A DNA stretch of 64,000 nt from Delphinapterus leucas (GCF_002288925.2 NW_022098058.1:940021-1004020); one strand, 5' to 3'. Counted from the stretch's first letter, positions 1 to 12,811 are shown. Numbers and translations: made by a program. Notes: generated by a model not told the origin, from the sequence alone.

Positions 1-1910
1 TGGAAGCACTGGTGGCCACACAGAGCCCTAAACTCAAGGCCAATAGGAGAAGGGTCACGAGTAAAATACAAAAATAAAATAAAATAGGGCTTTGGAATTG
101 AAGCATCTCTGAACGGAAAGCTGACAGGAACCTCAGAGTGTGTGCTCCAGCCTCCTCGTTTAAAGGGTAGGAAAACCTGATTCCCAGAGGAGGTAACTAA
201 AACGCCCATGTTCATAAAGCACGTTAGTTGACAAAGTGGGACCCAGGTATCCTGACTCCTGGTCCACTTCTTTACTGAAACCTACTGCCCATGAACAAGG
301 AGAAAGGAGGAGCTGACTGCTCTCATGTAAGGTAATGGGGGAAAGCCTCATGGGGCAGCTGGGGCTGCACCTGGGCTTCGAGGGGAAGGGCATGACGAGC
401 AAAGGCATGAGTACAGAACCCCCTTGCACCTGCTCATCCAGGCACCCCATTTCCTCACACCAGCCCCACTGTTTTTCTCCTGCCTCTGCCCTAGTGCCTG
501 GCTCCCTCTTGCTGGAGTATTCACACCTGGAGACCTGAATTCCAGGAGGCACATCAACCGGGATTTCTACATTGCATTTGCAGGTCTGTCCCACCGGGGA
601 AAGAGCGCGATGAGAGGATGCCAGGGAGGTCCCCAGGTACTGGGCAGGCACCCAGGGCCTCCCCTCCTCCCCTTGCTCTGGAGCAGCTCTTCCACCGTCC
701 TCTACAGATGCTCATGTGGGGCGAGCAGCAACAGCCCCCTTGCTGGCAGCAGCAGTCACAGGCTGGGAGTGGCTTGCGACCTGAGAGAGGTTATGGAGGC
801 ACAGCCTGTCCTCGATGCTCACAGACACCTTCTGCCCCTTCATATCTGAGCCTGGCCCCACCCTGCTCCGTGGCTCCTCCCAAAGCCCCAACCCCTCCCC
901 CAAACCTGCTCTCTGATGTAGTCCTCCTTCCCTCTTGCAGAAGGACACATGTCCAGGTGCTGGAGATAAAGAAAAACATCAAGGTGGATCCTGTGCCCTC
1001 AAGTAATCATGAACAAGTCAGAGAAAGAGATCTAACGAATATATATGAAAGTCGAACAACATGGCAGGTGCTGTGCTGGGCACTTCCATGTTTTATTTAA
1101 CTCACAGTGCCGAGAGGTAGAGACGGTTTGTGGTGGACAGAACCCTAAGATGGCGCGCCCAAATTCCCATCCCCTGGCTCTGGTGGCCATCGCCCCTCTG
1201 ATGGGACTTCCCTTGCCAATTCCTGCTGCCATCCTCTACTTTTCAGGGCTAACACCATGGCTACTTAGAGACAGAAGCTGGAAGAGCTGAGCAACAGGAA
1301 CAAGCTGTGCTTTCACATCTGGCAGGGACAGGGAGGTTCCCCAGGGAAGCTGAGAACAGCTGCCCCGGAAGTGAGCAAGGAGATGGCACCAGCTGGCCAG
1401 GGGTGGCAGGGGGCAGGGGAGGGGGCAGGAATCCGCACCCGCTCCAGCTCCTACCGTGGGTGATGCCTTGGCCGCTGCACAACCCACTGCTCGCTGCTCA
1501 CTTCAGACTGGCAGGAAGCAGACGAGGGCGATGTTCCTTCAAAATTATCAGCTCCCTGCAATTCCCTGCTCCAGGCCTCCTCGACCCAGAAAAACAGACC
1601 AGCACAGAACGGTGCGCCCATCTGGACTCACAGAGACACTTTATCCAGCTCTTCAGGAAGCCATGGGAGGAGAAATGAAAAGGACAGAACAAGCAAGGCC
1701 ATGTGCACTTTCAATCAGTCACTGGCTCCCGGAATGTTCTAGCAGGAGGGGGGTCTAAAGATCATTTTGCTACTGAGAAGACTAAGGCCAGAGAAGGAAA
1801 ATGATTTGCCCTGAATCACACAGGCGAGCTGTGGCAGAGCCTGGCTTATGGCCCAAGTCTCCTCTGCCTCCTGTAATCAAGCCTCTGTATTTCTTCCTTA
1901 CCCACCCCAC
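1..1910. other. Intergenic sequence, nothing recognised
   Basis: Moderately GC-rich DNA with several overlapping short frames but no splice-flanked exon, conserved domain or clear repeat that I can name. It lies on the 3' side of RAD18, where mammalian synteny would place the OXTR-RAD18 intergenic interval. Confidence 0.5.
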
Positions 1911-1911
1911 A

Positions 1912-1990
1912 ACGTGTGTGTGCCTGTGTGCGTGTACACACACACACACACATATAATATACGTACATAAAGACACATACACACATATAG
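1912..1990. repeat. TG/CA-rich microsatellite
   Basis: An alternating TGTGTG, then CACACA, then TATA tract with interruptions. Purine-pyrimidine alternation of this kind is common and usually polymorphic in length. Confidence 0.8.
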
Positions 1991-4621
1991 GATTCTCAAA
2001 GAATGCATTCTAGAGACAATTTAGAAAATGTAGAAAACGAGAAGAAAATTAATATTCAGCCAAAATACCCAAATTCAGAAATCATATGTTGGGGTATTTT
2101 ATTTTCTCTATGCACACACATAATACATGAAGAATACATATTGACATATGTTGAAGCATTGGAATTTAGATATGGATTTGCAATCTCTTTACTTGTTACA
2201 TTAGCAAGTTACATCTATAAATATCTTCCAAAACGTTTAACAGCTTTAAAATACAACATTTTAATGCATGTAATGCACGTACCACATTTATTTAACTATT
2301 TCCCTATGGATGATCTTGAGATTCTTTTTATTATTTTACAATTTAAGTAACAAGGCAACTGTTACTTACAAGGCAATTTGGGCAACTTTCACTTCCAGCC
2401 AAAGAGGAGTAACAGGGATCAGATTTACTCTGTCACTTGAACAAAAAAATTTTTAAAACATTTTGAAAACATAGGGCACATGCAAAAAAGTGTGTAAAAT
2501 AGCAATTTTCAAGAAGGTTGCCATTGGGTGATAAAGGACGGTGATCCCTGAGAGATGGGAAACCACCAGGTGCGTGAGCCCTTCAGCTGCCCCAGGTAAG
2601 TGCCTTGGGAGAGTTTCCAGGGGGTGCAGGGAAGGGAGACCCCGGTGGAGCCTGATGAGGTCCCTGAGTTGAGTAGATGGAGATGGGAATCCAGGGAGAC
2701 CAGCTAGACAAAAACACAGAGAGGAGATTTCTGCAGAGATCCAACCCTGGAGACCCGCAGAGGGTCTGTCCTAAGTCTTTAGGGGAATATTAATTAGCAC
2801 GTGTGAAGAAACTACTGGAGGCTGGCAAAGAACTACTGGGAAGGATTCGCGGCATCCGTGCCTAGCATTCACATACAGCTGGCCACAGCCTATTGTCACC
2901 AGCCAGACTGGAAAAGCCACAATTCACAGGGCATTCAGTTGAGTCGTCAGGAAGGTCTTGCCTCAATAGGAGGAAAAAATTAGCCCTCGACTGAGCCTTT
3001 TCTGAGCCCACCAAAAATATCTTAAAAGCAAGAACCAAAAGAATCAAATTGTTTCCACATAACTCTACTGTGTCCCAGAACAATGATCCAAATTATTTGC
3101 AAGAGAAACATTCAGCATCCAACAAGGTATGATTCACAATGTCTGGAATCCAATAAAAAATTACCAAGCAGGCAAAGAATCAGGAAAACACAACACATGA
3201 TGTGGGAGTCAATTGATTAAAAGTGACCCAGGTCTAACACATAGATTAGAATTAGCAGACAGGACATTAAAACAGTAATTCTACCAGAATTCCATGTGTC
3301 CAGATAATTAACTAAGTAGAGACATTGAAGATGTAAAAAGATCCAAATCAAGCTTCTAGAGATGAAAACTACAGTGTTTGGGATGAAGAGTGCAGTGGAG
3401 GTGATTAAAGGCGGATCAGACATTTCAGAAAAGATGAAATAACTTGAAGTGTAGCAACAGAAGGTGTACAAAATGAAACACAGAAAAACAGAATTTTAAA
3501 AAATGAAAAGAGCATCAGTGAACTATGGGACAACTTAATGGCCTAATATAAATGTAACTGGAACGAATCCTCAAAGGAGAGGAATGAGAGGGGAGGACAG
3601 AAGAAAATAATGGTCAAAATTTTCCACATTTGATGAAAAGGATAAACCCACAGATCCAAAGACCTCAACAAACCCCAAGAATCATGAAGAAAACATCACC
3701 AATGCATATTATTATTATTATTAAATTGTTCAAATCTAATAAAAAAAAGAAAATCTTAAAAACAGCCAGAGAAAAAAGACATGTTACAAACAGAAAGAAC
3801 AATGACAAGGATGACAGAAACTTTCTCACAGGAAACAAATCAAGTGACAAGAAAAAAGAAATGTCAACTCACAATTCTATACTTAACTAACATTTCTTTC
3901 AAAATCGAAGGTGAAATGAAGACATACAAGAGCTGAACAAAATTATCACCAGCAGAAGAAATGTTAAAGAAAGTCCTTCAAGTGGAAGGAAAATGATACT
4001 AGATAGAAATGTGGATAATACAAAGGAATAATGAGCATGAAAAATGGTAACTACATAGATTAGCAGACATGATTTTTTGCTTATTATATAAATCCCTTTA
4101 AAAGATAATTTACAGTCTAAACAACCATAACAATGTAGTACAGTGTTTATAACATATGTAAAAGTAAATTGTATAACAGCAATAATATAAAGGTGGGGGG
4201 GTGGATAAATGGAAGCATGAGAAGATTCTTATATTACACCTGAAGTAGTATAATACTTGAAAGTAGGCTGTGATAAAAATGACTACCATAAGCCCTAATT
4301 CAACCACTAAAATAACAAAATAAGGAGCTATAGCTAATAAATCACCAAAAGAGATAAAATAGAATAAAAAATAATCCAAATAAAGAAGAAAAAGAGGAAA
4401 AAAAGGAATAAAGAACAGATGGGACAAAACAGAAAACAACAGCACAATGACAGACTTATACATGACCACACCAACAATCACATTAAATATAAAGGTTTTA
4501 AACACACCAATTAAAAGGCAGAAATTGCAACTGTCAGATTGGATAACAAAACAACACCAACTATATATGCTGTCCACAAGAAATGTACTTTAAATATAAA
4601 GGCACAAACAGAAACAGACTC

Positions 4622-4765
4622 GGGAATTCCCTGGTGGGCCAGTGGTTAGTTAGAGCTCTGTGCTCTCACTCCTGAGGGCCTGGGTTCGATCCCTGGTTGG
4701 GAAACTAAAATCCCACAAGCTACATGGTGTGGCCAGAAACAAAACAAACAAACAAACAAAAAACC
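4622..4765 (+). mobile_element. CHRL-like tRNA-derived SINE
   Basis: Starts GGAATTCCCTGGTGGGCCAG, contains a B-box-like GGTTCGATCCC and ends in an AAACAAAC tail. A 10-bp TSD, AAACAGACTC, occurs at 4612-4621 and 4766-4775. Confidence 0.85.
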
Positions 4766-4775
4766 AAACAGACTC

Positions 4776-5460
4776 AAAGATACAGAGAACAAACTGGTGT
4801 TTACCAGTGAGGAGAGGGAAGGGAGGAGGGGCAAGACAGGGGCAGGAGATTAAGAGGTATAAACTACTATATATAAAATAGGGACTTCCCTGGTAGTGCA
4901 GTGCTTAAGAATCCACCTGCCAATGCAGGGGACATGGGTTTGAGCCCTGGTCCAAGAAGGTCCCACATGCTGCAGAGCAACTAAGCCCATGCACCACAAC
5001 TACTAAGCCTGTGCTCTAGAGCCCGCGAGCCACAACTACTGAGCCCACGAGCCACAACTACTGAAGCCCACGCGCCTAGAGCCCGTGCTCTGCAACAAGA
5101 GAAGCCACCGCAGTGAGAAGCCCATGCACTGCAACGAAGAGTAGCCCCCGCTCACCGCAACTAGAGAAAAGCCCGTGTGCAGCAATGAAGACCCAACACA
5201 GCCAAAAAATAAATTAATTAAACAAAAGAAATTAAAACACAAAACAAGCTACAAGGCTATATCGTACAGCATAGGGAATATAGCGAATATTTTATAATAA
5301 CTTTAAATGTAGTATAATCTATAAAAATATTGAATCATTATGTTGTATACCTGAAATCAATATCATGTTATAAATCAACTATACTTTAATTAAAACAGTA
5401 AAAATAAATAAAAAATAAAATTAAAATAGAATTTAAAAATCGTAAAGGATGAAAAAATGC
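4776..5460 (+). mobile_element. Younger L1 3' end nested in the old L1
   Basis: It reads like the artiodactyl L1 3' UTR: GAGAACAAACTGGTGTTTACC at 4787, then GTACAGCATAGGGAATATAG at 5264, then ATAAATCAACTATACTTTAA and an A-rich tail. It breaks the older ORF2, which resumes near 5445. A long CHR SINE at 4881 splits it in turn, giving insertion at three levels. Confidence 0.75.
4881..5228 (+). mobile_element. CHR SINE, long form
   Basis: Starts GGGACTTCCCTGGTAGTGCA and contains the repeated CCACAACTACTGAGCC modules typical of the long CHR form. Ends CAACACAGCCAAAAAATAAA. Confidence 0.9.
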
Positions 5461-5644
5461 ACTAGCCAAAAAAAAAGCTGGATGGGGTATTCTAATACCA
5501 GACAAGGTAGATTTAAGAGCAAAGAATATTACTACAGATAAAGAAGGTCTACCTTATGAAGAAAAAGAGGTGAATTCATCAAGAGGACATAGCAATCCTA
5601 AATGGTTATGCCCCTATTAACAGAGGTTTAAAATACATGAAGCA

Positions 5645-5845
5645 GGGCTTCCCTGGTGGCGCAGTGTTTGAGAGTCCGTCTGCCGATGCGGGGGACACGG
5701 GTTCGTGCCCTGGTCTTGGAAGAGCCCACATGCCGCGGAGCGGCTGGGCCCGTGAGCCATGGCCGCTGAGCCTGCACGTCCGGAGCCTGTGCTCCTCAAC
5801 AGGAGAGGCCACAACAGTGAGAGGCCCACGTACCGCGAAAAAAAA
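5645..5845 (+). mobile_element. CHR SINE, short form
   Basis: A short form with the CCGCGGAGCGGCTGGGCCCG module. A perfect 15-bp TSD, AAAATACATGAAGCA, occurs at 5630-5644 and 5846-5860, so the copy is fairly young. Confidence 0.95.
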
Positions 5846-6054
5846 AAAATACATGAAGCAAAAATGAACTATAAGGAGCAACTGACAAATCCACAATTAC
5901 ATTCAGAAATTCCAGTAACTCTCTCAAAAACTGACAGAACAAGCAGACAGAAAATCAGCAAGGACAGAGTAGCCTTGAGCAACACTGTCAAACAACTTGA
6001 TATAATTGACATTTATCAAACACTCCACCCAACAACAGTAGAACACACATTCTT

Positions 6055-6407
6055 CTTTTTAAAGCATTACTTTTCTTATTTTTGGCTGTGTTGGGTCTTC
6101 GCTGCTGCGCACAGGCTTTCTCTGGTTGCGGCGAGCAGGGGCTACTCTTTGTTGCAGTGCACAGGCTTCTCGTTGCGGTGGCTTCTCTTGTTGTGGAGCA
6201 CGGGCTCTAGGTGTGTGGGCTGCAGTAGTTGTGGCACACGGGCTCTAGTAGTTGTGGCTCGCGGGCTCTAGAGTGCAGGCTCAGTAGTTGTGGCGCACGG
6301 GCTTAAGTTGCTCCACAGCACGTGGGATCTTCCCGGACCAAGGATTGAACCCACGTCTCCTGCATTGGCAGGCGGATTCTTAACCACTGCACCACCAGGG
6401 AAGTCCT
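6055..6407 (-). mobile_element. CHR SINE, long form, minus strand
   Basis: Reverse-strand copy ending CACCAGGGAAGTCC. A 14-bp TSD with one mismatch, GAACACA[C/T]ATTCTT, occurs at 6041-6054 and 6408-6421. Confidence 0.92.
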
Positions 6408-7544
6408 GAACACATATTCTTTTCAAGTGCATATTGAACATTTACCAAGATAGACCATCTTCTAGGGCATTAAAAAAAGTCTCAATACATGTAAAAGCGT
6501 TCAAGTCATAAAAGTTAAAGAATTAAATTAGAAATCAATAAAATAAAGCTCTATGAAAAATTATCAAATATTTGGAAAGTAACATATTTATATGTAACTC
6601 ATGTATCAAATAAGAAATCAAAAGGGAAATTAGAAAGTATTTTGAACTGAATGAAAATTAAAACAGAACATAAAAATTTGTGGAATGCAGTTAAAGCTGT
6701 ACTTTGGGGAAATTTTGTAGCATTAAATGCCTATCTTAGAAAAGAAGAAAGGACTCAAATCAATGACCTAAGCCTCTACCTTAAGACAATATAAAAAGAA
6801 CAATTAAATCCAAAGTAGGCAACAGAAAGGAAATAAAAGATAGAGTGGCAATCAATCAAATAGAAAAGAGTGAAACATTAGAGAAATTCAATGAAACCAA
6901 GAGCTGTTTGCCTGAGACCAATAAAATTAATAAACTTCTAAACAGTCTGATGGGGGAAAAAAAAAAAAAGAAAGAAAGAAAACACCAACTACCAATAACA
7001 GAAATGAGAAAGGTCAAAGAGGTTCTCACAAAAATTTGTACACAAAAGGGAAAATTATAAGCAACTTCTGTCTGTAAATCTGTCAATTTAAATGAAATGG
7101 ATGGATTCCTTGAAAGACACAAACTACTAAAGTTTACTGAATAAGAAACAGATAACCTGAATAGGCCTACATACATTAAGAAATGAAATATATTGTTAAA
7201 AACCTACCCACAAAGAAAATTCCAGGCTCGTATCGCTTCACTGGTGAATTCTGCTAAACACCTTAGGAATAAATAATACCAGTTCGACACAAACTTTTCC
7301 AGAAAACTGAAGGAGAAAATACTTCCCAGCTCATTCCATGAGGCCAGCATTATCCTAATACCAAAACCAGATAAAGACATAAAAAGTAATGAAAACTACA
7401 GACCAATATCCCTCCTAAATATAGATGCAAAAAATTCTAAACAAAATTTTGGTAAATTAAATCCAACAATATGTAAAAAGGTAACACATCATAACCAAGT
7501 GGGGTCTCTCCCACTTTTGTTTTAACATTTAAAAATCAATCTGT

Positions 7545-7895
7545 GGGACTTCCCCGTGGCACAGTGGTTAAGAATCCGTCTGCCAATGCAGGGGACACGG
7601 GTTCGATCCCTGGCCAGGAAGATACCACATGCCGCAGAGCAACTAAGCCCATGTGCCACAACTACTGAGACTGCGCTCTAGAGCCTGCGAGCCACAACTA
7701 CTGAGCCCCCATGCCACAACTACTGAAGCCCATGCACCTAGAGCCCGTGCTCTGCAACGAGAAGCCACCACAATGAGAAGGCCGCGCACTGCAGTGAAGA
7801 GTAGCCCCAGCTTGCCGCAACTAGAAAAAGCCCGCACGCAGCAATGAAGACCCAACTCAGTCAAAGTAAGTAATAAATAAATAAATAAATTTAAA
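7545..7895 (+). mobile_element. CHR SINE, long form
   Basis: Starts GGGACTTCCCCGTGGCACAG and ends in an AAATAAATAAATAAAT tail. The flanks AAAAATCAATCTGTG and AAAAACCAAACTGTG form an imperfect TSD. Confidence 0.9.
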
Positions 7896-9189
7896 AAAAT
7901 AAAAAAACCAAACTGTGTAATTCACATTAATAAACTAAAAAAGAAAAACCGTATGATCATCTCAATAAATACAGAAAAAGCATTTGACAATATTCAATAA
8001 CCATTTCTGATTTTTAAAAAATTCTCAGCAAACTAGGAGTAGAAGCAAATATTCCCAACGTGATTCAAAGCATTTATCTGGTAGAGAATTTATATCCAGA
8101 ATAAAAGACATCCATATTGGAAAGGAAGAAATACAAAAGTCTTTACATGATTACATGTTTACATGATTCTCTATTAGAGAAAATCGAATGGAATCTACAA
8201 AAAAGCTACCAAACTTATGAGTTTAGCAAGATTGCTCGATACACGATTAATATGCAAAAATCATTTCTATCTCTCTAACCTATCAACATACAATCAGAAG
8301 CTGAAATTTTAAAAACTATACAATTAACTCTTACAATGCAATAATTTTTTAAAAACCCAATTTTAAAATGGGCAAAAAATCTGAATAGACATTTTTCCAG
8401 AGAAGACATAGAAATGGCCAAAAAGCACATGAAAAGATGCTCAACGTCATTATCTATTGAGCAAATGCAAATCAAAACCACAATGAGATACCACTTCACA
8501 CCCACTAGCATGGCCATAATAAGAAAGACAGATAATCACAAGTGTTGGCAAGGACATGGAGAAATTGGAAGACTAATAGAGTGCTAGTGGGCAAATTGTG
8601 CAGCCACTTTGGAAAAGAGTTTGGCAGTTAAATATAAAATATTAAGCACAGAGTTACCATATGATTCAGAAATGCCATTCGTAGGTATATACCCAAGACA
8701 AATAAAAACATGTTCACACAAAAACTTGTACACAACTGCTTACAGGCACACCATTAACAATAGTGAAAATAAACTGAAACAACCCAAATATCCATCAGCT
8801 GATGAATGGATAAACAAAATGTGGTATACCCCATACAATGAAATACTATTCAGCAATAAAAAGAAATGAAGGACTGATAAATGCTACATGTATGACCTTG
8901 AATACTTTAGGCTGAGTGAAAGAAGTCAGACCCCAAAGACCATGTACTGTATGATTTCATTGATATGAAACATACAGAATAAGGAAATATAGAAACAGAA
9001 AGTAGCTTAGTTGTTGTCAAGGGCTGGGAAGGATGGGAGAGTTGGGGGTGACGAATAAGGGGACCATAGGCAACAAAAGTGTTCTAAAATTGATTATGGT
9101 GATGGTCTCTAAATATAATTGTAAGTTTTAAATGGGTGAATTGTATGTTGAGTGAACTATATCTCAATGAAGCTCTTAAAGAAACAAGC

Positions 9190-10255
9190 AAGCAAAGTTG
9201 GTGTCGACTCCAAGGGGTAGGATTCCCAGGAATTTGTTCTGAGTCCTACATGAATCTACATGAAGCCATGGATGAGGCCCAGTCGATGTTTCCTCCCCTT
9301 TCAACCTCTCCATCCCTCCTGTTCCCTCCATTACAAGTCTCAGAAGCCTAGATATTAGTTAGTAACTCACCACCTGAGCCCTCAGGAAGGTAGGTGGCAG
9401 CTTCAGATCATCCCCAGCACAGTGCCTCCAAGGAACTTGCTGGCAGGCCCTCACAGAGCAGGAGCCACTTCAGTTCAGCCACAAAGCAGGATTCTCAGAG
9501 GCTGGGCAAGGCAATTGCACACCTCTTCTTTCCCACAGGTCAGTGGTCTGGAGGGTGAGCCGTGCTGGCTGCCAAGCCAAGATTACAGGGAAGGACGCCT
9601 GCTTCCACCCCACCAAATACAGTGGAGCATGTCTGCCCCAGCCTGACCCATGGCTGACTGGGAGAGGGTGGGAGTGGGGCATCACGGGATGGAGGCGGGG
9701 GTGGGGTGTTGCCTCCAACATGCTGGGACCAGAGAGGGGAGCCCATGGCGCCTGCAAGAGTTGCAAAGGTGGCACACGAGAGGGGTGGCATTCTAACAAC
9801 TTCTTGAAGCTGGAGCAGGCTGCCCCACTTACCTGCATGGCTGCCCAGAATCCTTCCCAGGCAAAAGTCTTGCCTCTTTGGTAAGCAAAGAAGAAATCGA
9901 GAAATGCCAGGCCATCTGGGAGCCAATGGGAGAGCACCTGCCCGGGTACTCCTTCCGAATTCTAGGTGCTGTTTTACACAGCAGGGTTCCAGCCACCTCC
10001 TCCTTCCAGGAGCTCAGAGGGAGCAGGGATGGCTACCCTGAGGTGCTGGGACACCTGGCCCAGGGCAGGATCAGGCCCTCCACCCCCAAACCAACACCAG
10101 GGTCTTCCTGGACTCTGGTGAAGTAGCCCTGCTGTCACCAGGACACAGGCAGCCCCAGAGTTGCTGGCACCGGTGGCAGGGGACTGGCTCTGAAATGCCA
10201 AACACAGGCATTAGGAACACTGGAAGGAACTGGGAACTGGGGGACATTTTGCACA
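9190..10255. other. Intergenic, no gene or repeat recognised
   Basis: G/C-richer single-copy-looking DNA. Overlapping frames on both strands lack splice sites or recognisable motifs. Confidence 0.45.
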
Positions 10256-10268
10256 GAGAGAACAATTT

Positions 10269-11846
10269 TTTTTTTTTTTACATCTTTACTGGAGTATAAT
10301 TGCTTTACAATGGTGTGTTAGTTTCTGCTTTATTTTTATTTTTTACATCTTTTTTGGAGTATAATTGCTTTACAATGGTGTACTAGTTTCTGCTTTATAA
10401 CAAAGTGAATCAGTTATACATATACAAATATCCCCATATCTCTTCCCTCTTGCGTCTCCCTCCCTCCCACCCTCCGTATCCCACCCCTCTAGGTGGTCAC
10501 AAAGCACCGAGCTGATCTCCCTGTGCTATGCGGCTGCTTCCCACTAGCTATCTATTTTACATTTGGTAGTGTATATATGTCCATGCCACTCTCTCACTTT
10601 GTCACAGCTTACCCTTCCCCCTCCTCATATCCTTAAGTCCATTCTCTAGTAGGTCTGTGTCTTTATTCCTTTCTTACCCCTAGGTTCTTCATGAAATTTT
10701 TTTTTCTTAAATTCCATATATATGTGTTAGCATATGGTATTTGTCTTTCTCTTTCTGACTTACTTCACGCTGTATGACAGACTCTGGGTCCATCCACCTC
10801 ATTACAAATAGCTCAATTTCATTTCTTTTTATGGCTGAGTAATATTCCATTGTATATATGTGCCACATCTTCTTTATCCATTCATCCGATGATGGACACT
10901 TAGGTTGTTTCCATCTCCTGGCTATTGTAAATAGAGCTGCAATGAACATTTTGGTACATGACTCTTTGAATTATGGTTTTCTCAGGGTATATGCCCAGTA
11001 GTGGGGATTGCTGGGTCATATGGTAGTCTTATTTGTAGTTTTTTAAGGAACCTCCATACTGTTCTCCATAGTGGCTGTACCAATTCACATTCCCACCAGC
11101 AGTGCAAGTGTCCCCTTTTCTCCACACCCTCTCCAGCATTTATTGTTTCTAGATATTTTGATGATGGCCATTCTGACTGGTGTGAGATGATATCTCATTG
11201 TAGTTTTGATTTGCATTTCTCTAATGATTAATGATGTTGAGCATTCTTTCATGTGTTTGTTGGCAGTCTGTATATCTTCTTTGGAGAAATGTCTATTTAG
11301 GTCTTCTGCCCATTTTTGGATTGGGTTGTTTTTTTGTTATTGAGCTGCATGAACTGCTTGTATATTTTGGAGATCAATCCTTTGTCAGTTGTTTCATTTG
11401 CAAATATTTTCTCCCATTCTGAGGGCTGTCTTTTGGTCTTGTTTATGGTTTCCTTTGCTGTGTAAAAGCTTTGAAGTTTCATTAGGTCCCATTTGTTTAT
11501 TTTTGTTTTTATTTCCATTTCTCTAGAAGGTGAGTCAAAAAGGATCTTGCTGTGATTGATGTCATAGAGTGTTCTGCCTATGTTTTCCTCTAAGAGTTTG
11601 ATAGTTTCTGGCCTTACATTTAGGTCTTTAATCCATTTGGAGCTTATTTTTGTGTATGGTATTAGGGGGTGTTCTAATTTCATTCTTTTACATGTACCTG
11701 TCCAGTTTTCCCAGCACCACTTATTGAAGAGGCTGTCCTTTCTCCACTGTACATTCCTGCCTCCTTTATCAAAGATAAGGTGACCATATGTGCGTGGGTT
11801 TATCTCTGGGCTTTCTATCCTGTTCCATTGATCTATATTTCTGTTT
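10269..11846 (-). mobile_element. 5'-truncated L1, minus strand, with ORF2 C-terminus remnants
   Basis: In transcript sense the frame at 11683-11297 encodes an ORF2 C-terminal piece, containing [20 protein letters not shown]. The frame at 10949-10707 encodes the terminal part, with MEYYSAIKRNEIE. The frames are separated, so no active protein results. The poly(A) tail is the T-run at 10265-10279. A 13-bp TSD with one mismatch, GAGAG[A/G]ACAATTT, occurs at 10256-10268 and 11847-11859. It is only about 1.6 kb of a 6-kb element. Confidence 0.93.
10281..10410. repeat. 65-bp tandem duplication in the L1 3' UTR
   Basis: CATCTTTACTGGAGTATAAT at 10281 recurs as CATCTTTTTTGGAGTATAAT at 10346. Both are followed by TGCTTTACAATGGTGT and TAGTTTCTGCTTTA, and a T-rich spacer separates the copies. 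Confidence 0.85.
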
Positions 11847-11904
11847 GAGAGGACAATTTCTGATCAACCCTTTCCAATGATTTGTAGCTTGTACTCAACC
11901 ATTC

Positions 11905-12708
11905 ACAGGAGACTGTTTCAAGGACTTTATTTTAAATTGATATAGAGTCTATTCAGTGACAAAATTCATTTATTGCATTCTTTCCATTTAATAGCTGGGA
12001 TTCAAAGGGTTAAAGATTTGATTTACCCAAGTGAAAAAAAGATGAAGGAATCATTTGTAAGCGCCATTTCTGAAGAATATGCCTAATGTTTCAAAGTTAC
12101 TGTTTTGTGCCTTTAGGTTACAGTACTAACATCCCACTCCAAGTAAAGTGTAAGACACAGGTCTAACTAACAACCACATGAAACTCGGGCAACAAGCATC
12201 CTGAAACAGCTGTAACACGCGCATTGGCCTCCAGGCCTCACGTGCTCACGCTCACGGAGGACTTGAGTTAGGACATTCTACCTTTCCAGAAACACAGTGG
12301 CTCTGAATGCCTCAACCACTCCTTGTGGTAGAGGGGTTAAAGGATCCTTTTCTGAAGTTGGCTTCTCCATGGAAGAGGAGAATGGCTTAAGGACATTCTG
12401 AAATTTAGAAACAAAATCAAACAAAACCCTTTTGCCAAAAAGTCTCTGTCCTCTGCAAAGCTGGTGAATGTGTGGATGCCAGTATTTTTAGAGAGAGATG
12501 TTTTAGGGGCAGGAGGTAACTGACCAAGTGAGGATGCTTTCTAAGGTTTTTTTTTTTTTTTCCTAGAAAGGCAGAAAAGAATAAAGATCAGTTAAACATA
12601 ACATTTAGAATGTAACATCTTCACTTGGGCAATTATGAATATGAAATCACCATGGCAACAAAAGTACCATCTTCTGATGACTGCACTGGGAAAGTCAACA
12701 AACCCACA
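11905..12708 (-). other. RAD18: Probable RAD18 3' UTR
   Basis: About 800 nt of non-repeat sequence follows the RAD18 stop codon before the younger L1 at 11846 and lower. It contains no obvious interspersed element apart from a short A/T run near 12548-12562. The end is inferred from the most distal AATAAA before the L1; the true cleavage site cannot be seen. Confidence 0.5.
11926..11931 (-). promoter_or_regulatory. RAD18: Candidate polyadenylation signal AATAAA for RAD18
   Basis: The plus strand reads TTTATT, which is AATAAA in transcript sense, about 780 nt after the stop. A second AATAAA lies about 40 nt earlier in the transcript, near 11966-11971. Either could be used; choosing the distal one is inference. 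Confidence 0.45.
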
Positions 12709-12811
12709 CTAATTCCTGTTCCGCTTATTTCTTGGCTCGAGCTCAGCACTTTCAGCTGACCTCATTCGACGATTCTGTCTGGGACTTATTTCTGTGTCTT
12801 GAAGATCATAT
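12709..12811 (-). CDS. RAD18: RAD18 terminal coding exon with stop codon
   Basis: The acceptor is TTTCTTCCATTTTCAG. One base completes a Lys codon, then 33 codons and TAG follow: YDLQDTEISPRQNRRMRSAE, then SAELEPRNKRNRN. The match with the human C-terminus is close (NDLQDTEISPRQNRRTRAAE in human, from memory). The end is strongly basic (RNKRNRN), as in other RAD18 proteins, and may serve nuclear localisation. The stop is at 12709-12711; downstream transcript sequence runs toward lower coordinates. The reading frame fixes the splice site: AA from the previous exon plus A gives Lys. Confidence 0.96.

Larger units (their letters stand above)
2500..9185 (+). mobile_element. Old L1 retrotransposon, plus strand, heavily interrupted
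   Basis: Sequence from about 2.83 kb resembles L1M ORF1, including an ACCCAGGTCTAACACATAGA-type stretch near 3225. It then runs through ORF2-like sequence at 4.4-4.6, 5.45-5.6, 6.4-7.5 and 7.9-8.9 kb to a 3' end with ATATCTCAATGAAGCTCTTAAA at 9150-9180. All frames are broken, so it is dead. At least five SINEs and a younger L1 3' piece split it. The 5' boundary is uncertain. Confidence 0.8.

Noticed and set aside
2003..2350. Plus-strand 115-codon frame with hydrophobic stretches
   Set aside because: AT-rich sequence gives hydrophobic codons by chance. It follows a microsatellite and has no supporting signals.
4680..4700. tRNA-like B-box motifs (GGTTCGATCCC and relatives) at many sites
   Set aside because: They belong to tRNA-derived SINEs and no full cloverleaf tRNA gene surrounds them.
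5637..5867. Open frames of 70-170 codons across SINE copies (also at 14217, 41349, 48250, 51547, 54494)
   Set aside because: They are CHR SINE sequence in whichever frame lacks stops. The same pseudo-peptides recur at every copy, which shows repeat origin and not genes.
11297..11683. 128-codon minus-strand frame
   Set aside because: It is the L1 ORF2 C-terminal region in a truncated element, not a host gene.
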